Part shown: positions 26,731 to 34,318 of the stretch, one piece after another
Layout of the letters: each line of letters begins with the position of its first letter
How positions within the stretch are numbered: position 1 is the first letter of the stretch
Source: Pseudomonas viridiflava
Lineage (GTDB): Bacteria > Pseudomonadota > Gammaproteobacteria > Pseudomonadales > Pseudomonadaceae
Direction of reading: 5' to 3'
DNA length: 64,000 nucleotides
Assembly: GCF_900602065.1 (NCBI RefSeq)
Contig: NZ_UWFN01000350.1
Span: forward strand, 1-64,000
Position numbers and translations under genes: made by a program
Notes under the pieces: generated by a model
The model's input: the letters and a program-made list of their open reading frames with translations, nothing else
What the model was told of the DNA's origin: nothing
Databases searched by the model: none

Positions 26731-27300
26731 ATGCTTACCGTGACTGAGCAAAATCCCCCTTCCCTCCCTGTGCACTGGCTTGAACGCGGGCTACTCGCCG
26801 ACGTCGCCGAACCCTGGGTTCTGGACTGGCTGTTTCATCAGGACTCCTTGACCCGCCGCCTGACTGCTTTGTCTTCTGACCAGTTCAGTGTCACGCCGCT
26901 GTTCGAGGGCTGGCAAGCACTGCGCGACGATGAGTGCGCAGCGCTTGGCCTGCCTGAGCACAATATTGGCTGGGTGCGGGAAGTCTATTTACGCGGTCAC
27001 GGCGACAAATGGGTGTTCGCCCGCAGTGTCGCTGCCCGCAGCACCCTGCAGGAAAGCGGTTTGCACATGGAGGCGCTCGGCACGCGGTCGCTGGGCGAGT
27101 TGCTGTTTTGTGATCCGGCCTTTGACAGGGGTACGCTGCAAGTCTGTCGTTATCCTGCAGCCTGGCTGCCCACAACAGACGCCACTGATGATTTGTGGGG
27201 ACGCCGCTCATGCTTTAGCCGCGGCCCTCTGAAAATACTGGTCGCCGAAGTCTTCCTGCCTCCGCTGTGGCAGGCGATTCGCACCGTGGAGCATTACTGA
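26731..27300 (+). CDS. ubiC: Chorismate lyase UbiC
   Basis: A 189-residue cytoplasmic enzyme that converts chorismate to 4-hydroxybenzoate and pyruvate, the first step of ubiquinone synthesis. Family segments are WLFHQDSLTRRLTAL (about 30-44), VREVYLRGHGDKWVFARSV (about 80-98), LGTRSLGELLF and CFSRGPLKILVAEVFLP near the C-terminus. A GTG five codons downstream is an alternative start. The stop overlaps the ubiA start by one base (TGATG), so the two genes are translationally coupled. Confidence 0.95.
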   Translation: MLTVTEQNPPSLPVHWLERGLLADVAEPWVLDWLFHQDSLTRRLTALSSDQFSVTPLFEGWQALRDDECAALGLPEHNIGWVREVYLRGHGDKWVFARSVAARSTLQESGLHMEALGTRSLGELLFCDPAFDRGTLQVCRYPAAWLPTTDATDDLWGRRSCFSRGPLKILVAEVFLPPLWQAIRTVEHY

Positions 27301-28190
27301 TGTACCTGACGCTACTCAAATCCCTCAATCGCCTGAATCCTCGCATCTGGGATTTCATCCAGCTGATGCGGGTCGATAAGCCGATTGGTATTTACCTGCT
27401 CTTGTGGCCGACGCTCTGGGCATTATGGATTGCCGGTAAAGGTTCGCCATCACTGCTCAATATCGTGATTTTTGTGGTTGGAGTGTTTTTGATGCGTGCG
27501 GCGGGTTGCGTGATCAATGACTTCGCCGACCGCAAGGTCGATGGCCACGTCAAACGCACCGAGCAGCGTCCGCTGGTGAGTGGCAAAGTCAGCAGTAAAG
27601 AAGCCCTGGTCTTGTTCGCCGCGCTGGTGCTGGTGAGTTTCCTGCTGGTGCTGCTGACAAATCCGACGACCATCTGGCTGTCTTTCGGCGGTCTGGCGCT
27701 GGCTGCATGTTATCCATTCATGAAGCGTTACACCTATTACCCTCAAGTGGTGTTGGGCGCTGCGTTTTCCTGGGGGATGCCGATGGCGTTCACCGCCGAA
27801 ACCGGCAGTCTGCCCGCCGCCGCATGGCTGCTGTATATCGCCAATCTGTTATGGACGGTGGCGTACGACACTTATTACGCGATGGTGGATCGTGAAGACG
27901 ATCTGAAGATTGGCGTGAAATCCACCGCCGTGCTGTTTGGCGACGCTGACCGAATCATCATCCTGACGCTGCAAGGCCTGGCATTGGGCTGTCTGCTGTT
28001 GGCCGGTGCGCGCTTTGAACTGGGCGGGTATTTCTACCTGGGCCTGTTAGTGGCGGCGGGATGTTTCGTCTGGGAGTTCTGGTCAACCCGCAATCGCGAC
28101 CGCGATGCCTGCTTCAAGGCGTTTTTGCATAACCACTGGGCAGGGTTGGCGATCTTTGTCGGGATTGTTGCGGATTACGCGCTGCGTTGA
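27300..28190 (+). CDS. ubiA: 4-hydroxybenzoate polyprenyltransferase UbiA
   Basis: A 296-residue integral membrane enzyme that attaches the polyprenyl tail to 4-hydroxybenzoate. The ATG at 27300 overlaps the ubiC stop; a longer frame inside ubiC is rejected. Both Asp-rich motifs are present: NDFADRKVDGHVKRT near residue 70 and DREDDLKIGVKST near 195. About eight to nine hydrophobic segments are visible, including IYLLLWPTLWALWIAG. A palindromic repeat lies just after the stop. Confidence 0.95.
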   Translation: MYLTLLKSLNRLNPRIWDFIQLMRVDKPIGIYLLLWPTLWALWIAGKGSPSLLNIVIFVVGVFLMRAAGCVINDFADRKVDGHVKRTEQRPLVSGKVSSKEALVLFAALVLVSFLLVLLTNPTTIWLSFGGLALAACYPFMKRYTYYPQVVLGAAFSWGMPMAFTAETGSLPAAAWLLYIANLLWTVAYDTYYAMVDREDDLKIGVKSTAVLFGDADRIIILTLQGLALGCLLLAGARFELGGYFYLGLLVAAGCFVWEFWSTRNRDRDACFKAFLHNHWAGLAIFVGIVADYALR

Positions 28191-28202
28191 TGCGGTAGCC
28201 AG

Positions 28203-28292
28203 GTGGGACCGAATTCATTCGGGAAGGCGGCAGGTCAATCGGCACATAAGCGCCAGATGCGCCGACCCCTTCGCGAATGAATTCGCTCCCAC
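28203..28292. repeat. Intergenic palindrome, family A (GAATTCATTCG arms)
   Basis: Arms resembling GTGGGAGCGAATTCATTCG and its complement enclose about 40 bases. The left arm is degenerate (GGGACCG). A cleaner copy of the same family lies at 55497-55585. It separates the convergent ubiA and 28328-28708 genes. Confidence 0.75.
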
Positions 28293-28327
28293 AGGTATTG
28301 CATTTGCAACACAGGTGCTAGTTGGCG

Positions 28328-28708
28328 CTACGGTTTGACGGTGTGCCAGACGCCGCCTTTGCCGTCGCCCGTTACATCGCCGGCTTTCTTGTCATCCTTA
28401 TAGAAGTACAACGGCTTGCCGTCGTAGGCCCATTGCAACGTGCCGTCGTCGCGCTTGACCTGAGTCCATTTGCCAGATGCTTTGCTATTGGCTTCAGCAG
28501 TCAGGGGCGGCCAGTTGATTGCGCAGGTATCGTTACAAGCAGACTTGCCTGTGCTGTCCTTATCAAAGGTGTACAGCGTTTTACCGCTGTGGTCAGTGAG
28601 CAGACCCTTGTCGCCAGTCATGCCGGGTTCAGCAGCCATCACCAGGCTGGAAGACGCCATTACCGCAGCTGCTACCAGCCCCATGAATGTTGATGAAATC
28701 TTGTGCAT
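28328..28708 (-). CDS. Small exported protein with repeated YxxxKD motifs (COG4315-like)
   Basis: A 126-residue exported protein. Residues 1-25 are a signal peptide (cleavage at VMA/AEP). The mature part carries the two motifs typical of the COG4315 family, LYTFDKDSTGKSACND and LYFYKDDKKAGDVTGD, plus the conserved CNDTCAINWPPL with two Cys. The C-terminus GVWHTVKP is also family-like. The function of the family is unknown. It diverges from phoB, with the Pho box in the shared region; regulation by PhoB is possible but not shown. Confidence 0.85.
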   Translation of the reverse strand: MHKISSTFMGLVAAAVMASSSLVMAAEPGMTGDKGLLTDHSGKTLYTFDKDSTGKSACNDTCAINWPPLTAEANSKASGKWTQVKRDDGTLQWAYDGKPLYFYKDDKKAGDVTGDGKGGVWHTVKP

Positions 28709-28797
28709 AGGTAGATCCTCTTCTTCTTATGGAAAGGGTCGTGGGCAAGTCAACACACTAGTCCTTTAGGAACGTGGCATGCTAGCCCCTACCCCGA

Positions 28798-28815
28798 CTG
28801 TCACACGACTGCAAT
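28798..28815 (+). promoter_or_regulatory. Pho box upstream of phoB
   Basis: CTGTCAC-ACGA-CTGCAAT fits the 7+4+7 PhoB binding site (CTGTCAT-N4-CTGTCAT) with three mismatches. It ends 52 bases before the phoB ATG, in place for autoactivation under phosphate starvation. Confidence 0.7.
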
Positions 28816-28867
28816 AATTCCGTTATCTAATGCGCCCCAAGACAGTTAAATGACAAGAGGTTCAAGC

Positions 28868-29557
28868 ATGGTTGGCAGGAGCATTCTGATCGTTGACGAC
28901 GAAGCGCCTATTCGCGAAATGATCGCCGTTGCATTGGAAATGGCCGGCTATGACTGCATGGAAGCAGAGAACTCTCAGCAAGCCCATGCAATCATCGTAG
29001 ACCGTAAACCGGATCTGATCCTGCTCGACTGGATGCTGCCCGGCACATCCGGCATCGAACTGGCCCGGCGCCTGAAGCGCGATGAGCTGACCGGTGACAT
29101 TCCGATCATCATGCTCACTGCCAAGGGCGAAGAGGACAACAAGATTCAGGGGCTGGAAGTCGGCGCTGACGATTACATCACCAAGCCGTTTTCCCCTCGC
29201 GAACTGGTCGCACGCCTCAAGGCTGTATTGCGCCGCGCAGGCCCGACCGATGGCGAGGCACCTATTGAAGTCGGCGGTCTGCTGCTAGACCCGATCAGCC
29301 ATCGCGTAACCATCGATGGCAAACCGGCAGAGATGGGCCCAACCGAATACCGTTTGCTGCAATTCTTCATGACCCACCAAGAGCGCGCCTACACCCGCGG
29401 TCAATTGCTGGATCAAGTCTGGGGAGGCAATGTCTATGTCGAAGAACGTACCGTTGATGTTCACATCCGGCGCCTGCGCAAAGCCCTCGGCGACGCTTAT
29501 GAAAATCTGGTACAAACCGTGCGCGGCACAGGCTATCGCTTTTCTACAAAGAGCTGA
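28868..29557 (+). CDS. phoB: Phosphate regulon response regulator PhoB
   Basis: A 229-residue OmpR-type regulator. The receiver domain (1-120) has the acidic pair Asp10/Asp11, the phosphorylated Asp54 (LLDWMLPG) and Lys in TKPFSPREL. The winged-helix DNA-binding domain (about 130-229) carries ERTVDVHIRRLRKALG and the terminal VRGTGYRFS. Start at 28868 (MVGRSILIVDDE) is supported by AAGAGG 7 bases before; a Met six codons earlier is less likely. It binds Pho boxes and pairs with PhoR downstream. Confidence 0.96.
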   Translation: MVGRSILIVDDEAPIREMIAVALEMAGYDCMEAENSQQAHAIIVDRKPDLILLDWMLPGTSGIELARRLKRDELTGDIPIIMLTAKGEEDNKIQGLEVGADDYITKPFSPRELVARLKAVLRRAGPTDGEAPIEVGGLLLDPISHRVTIDGKPAEMGPTEYRLLQFFMTHQERAYTRGQLLDQVWGGNVYVEERTVDVHIRRLRKALGDAYENLVQTVRGTGYRFSTKS

Positions 29558-29647
29558 TGACCTGTTCGTAAACCGACAGCTTGAACAGATAGCCGCAAAC
29601 AGGCAGCGCAACCGCGCGGTATGCGCTCGACATGGATGTACGTTTAA

Positions 29648-30949
29648 TTGAATCAAAATTGGCATGGCACCCTGATCCGCCACATGCTGCTGTTGGTGAC
29701 GGCCTGTCTCGTGGTCGGGCTGATCAGCGGCGAATATGGCTGGAGCCTGGCCATCGGTCTGGGGCTATATCTGGCCTGGACCCTCAAACAGCTCTTGCGC
29801 CTGCACGAGTGGCTTAGCAACCACCAGACCGACGAACCGCCGCCTGATGGCTACGGCCTGTGGGGCGAAGTCTTCGACAGCATTTACCATCTGCAACGCC
29901 GCGATCAGCGTGTGCGTGGTCGTCTGCAAGCGGTGATCGACCGCGTGCAGGAATCAACCGCCGCCCTCAAGGACGCGGTGATCATGCTCGACAGCGAAGG
30001 CAACCTGGAATGGTGGAACCGCGCTGCAGAAACCCTGATGGGCCTCAAGACTCCGCAAGACAGCGGCCAGCCGGTCACCAATCTGGTTCGTCACCCGCGC
30101 TTCAAGGAATACTTCGAGCAGGACAGCTTTGCCGAGCCGCTGGAAATCCCGTCGCCCACCAATGACCGGGTGCGCATCCAGATGCTGATCACCCGCTACG
30201 GCAACAACGAACATCTGATGCTGGTGCGCGATGTCACTCGCATTCATCAACTGGAGCAGATGCGCAAGGATTTCGTCGCCAACGTTTCCCACGAACTGCG
30301 CACGCCGTTGACCGTGATTTTCGGTTATCTGGAAACGTTGCTGGATAACGTTGAAGAAGTGAACCCGCGCTGGGTTCGCGCCTTGCAGCAGATGCATCAG
30401 CAAGGCGGGCGTATGCAAACGTTGCTCAACGACCTGTTGTTGCTGGCCAAGCTCGAAGCCACTGACTATCCGTCAGATAATCATCCGATTGTTGTCAGCA
30501 CGTTGCTCAAGACCATCACCAGTGATGCGCAGGCGTTGTCTGGCAACAAGAATCAGAAGATCGACCTGAATATCGAAACCGATACGCTGCTCAAGGGCAG
30601 CGATACCGAACTGCGCAGCGCGTTTTCCAACCTGATTTTCAACGCCGTGAAGTACACCCCCGCTGAGGGCAATATTCATATTCGTTGGTGGGCCGATGAA
30701 CGTGGTGCACACCTGAGCGTGCAGGATTCGGGGATCGGGATCGAAACCAAGCATTTACCGCGTCTGACCGAACGCTTCTATCGCGTGGACTCCAGCCGCG
30801 CCTCCAATACCGGCGGGACCGGGCTGGGCCTGGCCATCGTCAAACACGTGCTGTTGCGCCACCGTGGAACACTTGAAATCAACAGCGTGCCGGGCAAAGG
30901 CAGCGTGTTTACCTGCCATTTTCCGCCAATCCAGCTGGCACAAGCCTGA
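29648..30949 (+). CDS. phoR: Phosphate regulon sensor histidine kinase PhoR
   Basis: A 433-residue inner-membrane sensor kinase. The N-terminus has two close hydrophobic segments (about 12-26 and 32-48) and almost no periplasmic loop, as expected for PhoR, which senses through PstSCAB and PhoU. A PAS domain spans about 97-200 and the phosphoacceptor is His215 (NVSHELRTPL). The ATPase domain has the N box LIFNAVKYTP and G boxes DSGIGI and GTGLGLAIVKH. The start used is TTG (MNQNWHGTLIRHM); ATG at residue 13 is the alternative but would shorten the first membrane helix. Confidence 0.95.
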   Translation: MNQNWHGTLIRHMLLLVTACLVVGLISGEYGWSLAIGLGLYLAWTLKQLLRLHEWLSNHQTDEPPPDGYGLWGEVFDSIYHLQRRDQRVRGRLQAVIDRVQESTAALKDAVIMLDSEGNLEWWNRAAETLMGLKTPQDSGQPVTNLVRHPRFKEYFEQDSFAEPLEIPSPTNDRVRIQMLITRYGNNEHLMLVRDVTRIHQLEQMRKDFVANVSHELRTPLTVIFGYLETLLDNVEEVNPRWVRALQQMHQQGGRMQTLLNDLLLLAKLEATDYPSDNHPIVVSTLLKTITSDAQALSGNKNQKIDLNIETDTLLKGSDTELRSAFSNLIFNAVKYTPAEGNIHIRWWADERGAHLSVQDSGIGIETKHLPRLTERFYRVDSSRASNTGGTGLGLAIVKHVLLRHRGTLEINSVPGKGSVFTCHFPPIQLAQA

Positions 30950-31069
30950 GGCGCGACACGCGGGCCACTAGGCAAGCGGGCATTGAGCCGCTACATTGCG
31001 GCACTTATGCCCCCGATTTCGGTAAGGCAATAACCTCTCTCGCTAAAACGGAACCCGTAAAACTCCATC

Positions 31070-32410
31070 ATGGACCCTTCCCCTGGTTTTAACCTCGCGT
31101 CACTGTTCGCCGACTTCGGCATGATTCTCTTCGCAATGCTTCTGGTCCTGCTCAACGGCTTTTTCGTTGCGGCAGAGTTCGCCATGGTCAAGCTGCGCTC
31201 GACCAAAGTTGAAGCTATTGCTGAAAAAAACGGCTGGCGCGGACATATCCTGCGCACCGTTCACAGCCAGCTTGATGCCTATCTCTCGGCCTGCCAGCTG
31301 GGTATTACCCTGGCGTCGCTGGGCTTGGGCTGGGTCGGTGAGCCTGCGTTCGCGCACTTGCTGGAGCCTTTGCTGGCGGCCTTGGGTGTAGACACACCGG
31401 AAGTGATCAAGGGCGTTTCGTTCTTCACGGCCTTCTTCATCATTTCCTATCTGCACATCGTGATCGGCGAACTGGCCCCCAAGTCCTGGGCGATCCGCAA
31501 GCCGGAGCTGCTATCGCTATGGACGGCGGTGCCGCTGTACCTGTTTTATTGGGCGATGTACCCGGCCATTTACCTGCTCAATGCCAGCGCCAACGCGATT
31601 CTGCGCATTGCAGGCCAAGGTGAACCTGGTCCGCATCATGAGCACAGCTACAGCCGCGAAGAACTGAAACTGATTCTGCACTCCAGCCGTGGCCAGGATC
31701 CTAGCGATCAGGGTATGCGGGTGCTGGCATCCGCCGTTGAAATGGGCGAACTGGAAGTGGTCGACTGGGCCAACTCCCGGGAAGACCTGGTGACGCTGGA
31801 CTTCAATGCGCCGCTCAAAGAAATCCTCGCCCTGTTCCGCCGTCACAAGTTCAGCCGTTACCCGGTATACGACGCCGATCGTGGCGAGTTCGTCGGCCTG
31901 CTGCACATCAAGGACCTGCTGCTGGAACTGGCGGCACTGGATCACATTCCGGAATCCTTCAACCTGGCTGAGCTGACGCGCCCGCTGGAACGGGTCTCCA
32001 AGCACATGCCATTGTCGCGACTGCTTGAGCAGTTCCGTCAGGGCGGCGCGCACTTCGCGCTGGTGGAAGAAGCAGACGGCAAGATCATCGGCTACCTGAC
32101 CATGGAAGACGTGCTGGAAGTGCTGGTCGGCGATATCCAGGACGAACATCGCAAGGTGGAGCGTGGCATCCTCGCTTATCAGCCGGGCAAACTGCTGGTG
32201 CGTGGCGATACACCGCTGTTCAAGGTCGAACGCCTGCTAGGCATCGATCTGGACCACGTAGAAGCCGAAACCTTGGCAGGCCTGATCTACGAAACCCTCA
32301 AACGGGTGCCGGAAGTCGAGGAAGTCATGGAGTTCGAAGGCCTGCGGATCATCATCAAAAAGATGAAAGGCCCGAAAATCGTGTTGGCCAAGGTGGTCAA
32401 GATTGATTGA
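31070..32410 (+). CDS. CNNM/CorC-family membrane protein (hemolysin-like, CBS domains)
   Basis: A 446-residue inner-membrane protein. The N-terminal DUF21/CNNM membrane domain (about 15-200) has LLVLLNGFFVAAEFAMVKLR and LGLGWVGEPAF. Two CBS modules follow (about 225-345) with FSRYPVYDADRGEFVGLLH and IGYLTMEDVLEVLVGDIQDE. The C-terminal CorC_HlyC domain ends at KVVKID. Members of this family are tied to Mg2+/Co2+ homeostasis; the old name hemolysin is historical. The last 30 bases of this gene are duplicated 480 bp downstream. Confidence 0.92.
   Translation: MDPSPGFNLASLFADFGMILFAMLLVLLNGFFVAAEFAMVKLRSTKVEAIAEKNGWRGHILRTVHSQLDAYLSACQLGITLASLGLGWVGEPAFAHLLEPLLAALGVDTPEVIKGVSFFTAFFIISYLHIVIGELAPKSWAIRKPELLSLWTAVPLYLFYWAMYPAIYLLNASANAILRIAGQGEPGPHHEHSYSREELKLILHSSRGQDPSDQGMRVLASAVEMGELEVVDWANSREDLVTLDFNAPLKEILALFRRHKFSRYPVYDADRGEFVGLLHIKDLLLELAALDHIPESFNLAELTRPLERVSKHMPLSRLLEQFRQGGAHFALVEEADGKIIGYLTMEDVLEVLVGDIQDEHRKVERGILAYQPGKLLVRGDTPLFKVERLLGIDLDHVEAETLAGLIYETLKRVPEVEEVMEFEGLRIIIKKMKGPKIVLAKVVKID
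32368..32398 (+). repeat. Direct repeat copy 1 (inside the CNNM gene 3' end)
   Basis: This 31-base stretch (core GGCCCGAAAATCGTGTT) encodes the PKIVLAKVV end of the CNNM protein. It matches 32848-32878 at 28 of 31 positions, with three transitions. The two copies are exactly 480 bp apart and flank the antitoxin-like gene. Confidence 0.85.
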
Positions 32411-32440
32411 GGCTGTATCAGTCTGAGGATTGATACAGCC
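32411..32440 (+). terminator. Hairpin after the CNNM gene
   Basis: GGCTGTATCA and TGATACAGCC are perfect 10-bp arms around a 10-base loop, immediately after the stop codon. There is no T run, so it may stabilise or weakly terminate the transcript. Confidence 0.5.
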
Positions 32441-32521
32441 CTGTAGGAGCCAGCTTGTTGGCGAGGCAGCATTTTCTGACTATGCAGGCCCGACGTCTCG
32501 CCAACAAGTTGGCTCCTACAG
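32441..32521. repeat. Intergenic palindrome, family D (CTGTAGGAGCC arms)
   Basis: CTGTAGGAGCC...TTGTTGGCGAG and its near complement CTCGCCAACAA...GGCTCCTACAG form arms of about 25 bases around a 30-base centre. It shares the TGTAGGAGC end with families B and C. Confidence 0.8.
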
Positions 32522-32551
32522 GTAACCCGTGTGCTGCGCGGCAGCGCTGTG

Positions 32552-32740
32552 TCAGGGACACTGCTTACGCTCAGATGCTTCAATGATCGCGTCCATTCTC
32601 GCCATCACTTCATCATGGGGTACGCCGGTTCCCGGACTATCCAGCGACCGCTGTACCTTTTCACGGAACCAGACATCATAGCTGTCGGCTTGCTCTTGGG
32701 TTTCGAACTCTGAAACGACTGGCGAAAGTAGGGCGCTCAC
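32552..32740 (-). CDS. Orphan antitoxin-like protein (stability determinant type)
   Basis: A 62-residue acidic protein that starts at GTG (32740), with CGGAG 7 bases upstream. The body (SPVVSEFETQEQADSYDVWF, then GTGVPHDEVMARMD) resembles short antitoxins of RelE/ParE-type plasmid-stability modules in Pseudomonas; this is recall, not a database match. A partner toxin gene normally follows directly, but here the next 30 bases lead into a palindromic repeat and there is no room for one. A longer in-frame ORF to 32839 lacks a good start. The gene lies between two copies of a duplicated gene end. Confidence 0.65.
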   Translation of the reverse strand: MSALLSPVVSEFETQEQADSYDVWFREKVQRSLDSPGTGVPHDEVMARMDAIIEASERKQCP

Positions 32741-32847
32741 GACTAACTCCGGCTGGGACCGTTCAGAGTTTAGACCTGTCGCTGGAAGCTGTCTCGACCG
32801 TCTGGAAAATCGGAAAAAACCTACGCTGACTCGTTCCAAGGAACTGT

Positions 32848-32878
32848 AGGCCCGAAAATCGTGTTAGCCAAAGTGATC
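32848..32878 (+). repeat. Direct repeat copy 2 (duplicated end of the CNNM gene)
   Basis: Second copy of the 31-base CNNM 3' end. The frame would read PKIVLAKV and then diverge. It has no coding role here. With copy 1 it brackets the hairpin, palindrome and antitoxin-like gene. Confidence 0.85.
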
Positions 32879-32897
32879 CCTGATTTGGAATGTTTTT

Positions 32898-32988
32898 CTG
32901 TAGGAGCTCACGAGCACCGCGAGACAGCGATGGCGTCCTGTCTGATTCACCGCCATCGCTGCCTCGCGGTGCTCGTGAGCTCCTACAG
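32898..32988. repeat. Intergenic palindrome, family C (GGAGCTCACGAGCACCGCGAG)
   Basis: A long inverted repeat with arms CTGTAGGAGCTCACGAGCAC and GTGCTCGTGAGCTCCTACAG, and a further inner pairing AGCGATGGCG/CGCCATCGCT. A decayed member lies at 38436-38526. It sits between the duplicated gene end and the M23 peptidase gene. Confidence 0.85.
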
Positions 32989-33014
32989 GTCACCGTTTGC
33001 TGCTAATCGTTCTC

Positions 33015-33911
33015 TCAATTCCCCCCCACCGCAAAATTCGGCAGGCTCTGCACCGGCTGTGCAAACTCGTAGGGGATGGACTCCAGCGCCAGGCCCACGT
33101 TGCGCTGGACGACGAAGTGTAAGTGCGGGCCGCTGCTGTTGCCGGTGTTGCCGGAGCGCGCCAGTGCGCTGCCGACGATGACGTGCTGACCTTCCTTGAC
33201 GCTCACCGAGCCGCGCATCAGGTGCAGATAAACGCCCATGGTGCCGTCGTCGTGCAGGATTCGCACAAAATTGCCTGACGGGTTTGAGCCTTTGCCGGTC
33301 TGGTCGTTTTCGATCTTCACCACTACACCACCACGCGCAGCGATGATTGGCGTGCCTTCGGGCATGGCGATGTCCATCGCGTATCTGCCTTTGGGGCCGT
33401 AATGGCTGTATTTACCGTTAGGTCCCTGGCTCAGGCGAAAAGGCCCACCTACCCATGGCAAGGGATACCGATACGCCAGACTCATGCGCTGCGGATCACC
33501 CACGATTGAGCGCAGGCTGGTTTTGTAGCTCATGGGCTTGCCGACGACTTTGGGGCTCAGGACCGTGACTCGCTCATTGCCACGCGCCGGTATCGTGCGA
33601 CGAATGGTCTGGTCGGGAACGCCAAGCACGTTCTTCCCGGCAGAGATTTTCAGCTCAACCTCGACAGGCGCATACAGGTCGTTGCGCACATAGAGGCTGT
33701 CCACGCCTTTGTCTCGCCTGGTGCTCAGGTGCACCTGACGCTCGATGTGCTCAACCATCCGATCCTTGAACACGACCACTGCAGCACCCGGCGTCGGGCG
33801 ATCGGTAAACGAGACCACGCCGTTGGCATCAGTGAATTTGTAGATCGTCACCGCCCCGGCTGTTTGCGCAGCCAGCAACAGAGCACACAGGATCAGTAAG
33901 CGCTCAAGCAT
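33015..33911 (-). CDS. Exported M23-family metallopeptidase with N-terminal DUF4124 domain
   Basis: A 298-residue exported protein. Signal peptide about 1-20 (LLAAQTAGA). Residues 21-60 form a DUF4124 module (TIYKFTDANGVVSFTDRP). A beta-rich linker follows. The LytM/M23 domain (about 165-280) has DIAMPEGTPIIAARGGVV with its zinc-binding Asp, GVYLHLMRG and the SGPHLHFVV motif. The first His of the usual HxxxD is not adjacent; SHYGPKGRYAMD a few residues upstream may supply it, as in one subfamily. Probably a cell-wall endopeptidase or an activator of amidases. Confidence 0.9.
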   Translation of the reverse strand: MLERLLILCALLLAAQTAGAVTIYKFTDANGVVSFTDRPTPGAAVVVFKDRMVEHIERQVHLSTRRDKGVDSLYVRNDLYAPVEVELKISAGKNVLGVPDQTIRRTIPARGNERVTVLSPKVVGKPMSYKTSLRSIVGDPQRMSLAYRYPLPWVGGPFRLSQGPNGKYSHYGPKGRYAMDIAMPEGTPIIAARGGVVVKIENDQTGKGSNPSGNFVRILHDDGTMGVYLHLMRGSVSVKEGQHVIVGSALARSGNTGNSSGPHLHFVVQRNVGLALESIPYEFAQPVQSLPNFAVGGN

Positions 33912-34318
33912 GGGATTGGTCAGCGTTGTAAAAAAGATGAGGCAAGCCTAACAGTGATTGGAGCGAATGAGGATTTGGCTGTATCAATAGCCGACAGACC
34001 GGGCGTCAAGGAAACCGCGCCAGATGTCTGATTCTGGTCATATTCCACATGGCATATTAGAAACATCAACTAAAACAACAACTGCGGGCAAACTTCCCAC
34101 ATGGCGAAGTAGTCTTTCATACAAACACCCATCCTTTAAAATAAAAAATGACATAAAAATATATACATCGCCCACCTGGAAAACTTGTGCGCCGCGCCTG
34201 TTATTTCTAACCTCCACTCAATACCCGCCAACTCTCTAATCATTAGCACATCCCCGCCGCGCAGTACGCAACAGGAAATTACAACTAAAACGCCTACCAC
34301 TCATAAAGGTATTAACTC
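33912..34318. other. AT-rich intergenic region without a convincing gene
   Basis: A 407-base divergent gap between the M23 peptidase and the solute-binding/RidA fusion. From about 34030 to 34318 it is clearly richer in A and T than the flanking genes. A 71-codon frame at 34024-34239 has no ribosome binding site and an implausible composition. No palindromic repeat is present. It should hold the promoters of both genes; I cannot place a firm -35/-10. Confidence 0.5.

Noticed and set aside
32552..32839. 95-residue version of the antitoxin-like protein
   Set aside because: The added N-terminus is Arg/Ser-rich and unlike the family; the GTG at 32740 has a good ribosome binding site.
34024..34239. 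71-codon frame in the AT-rich gap
   Set aside because: No ribosome binding site, no motif, and composition typical of non-coding AT-rich DNA.
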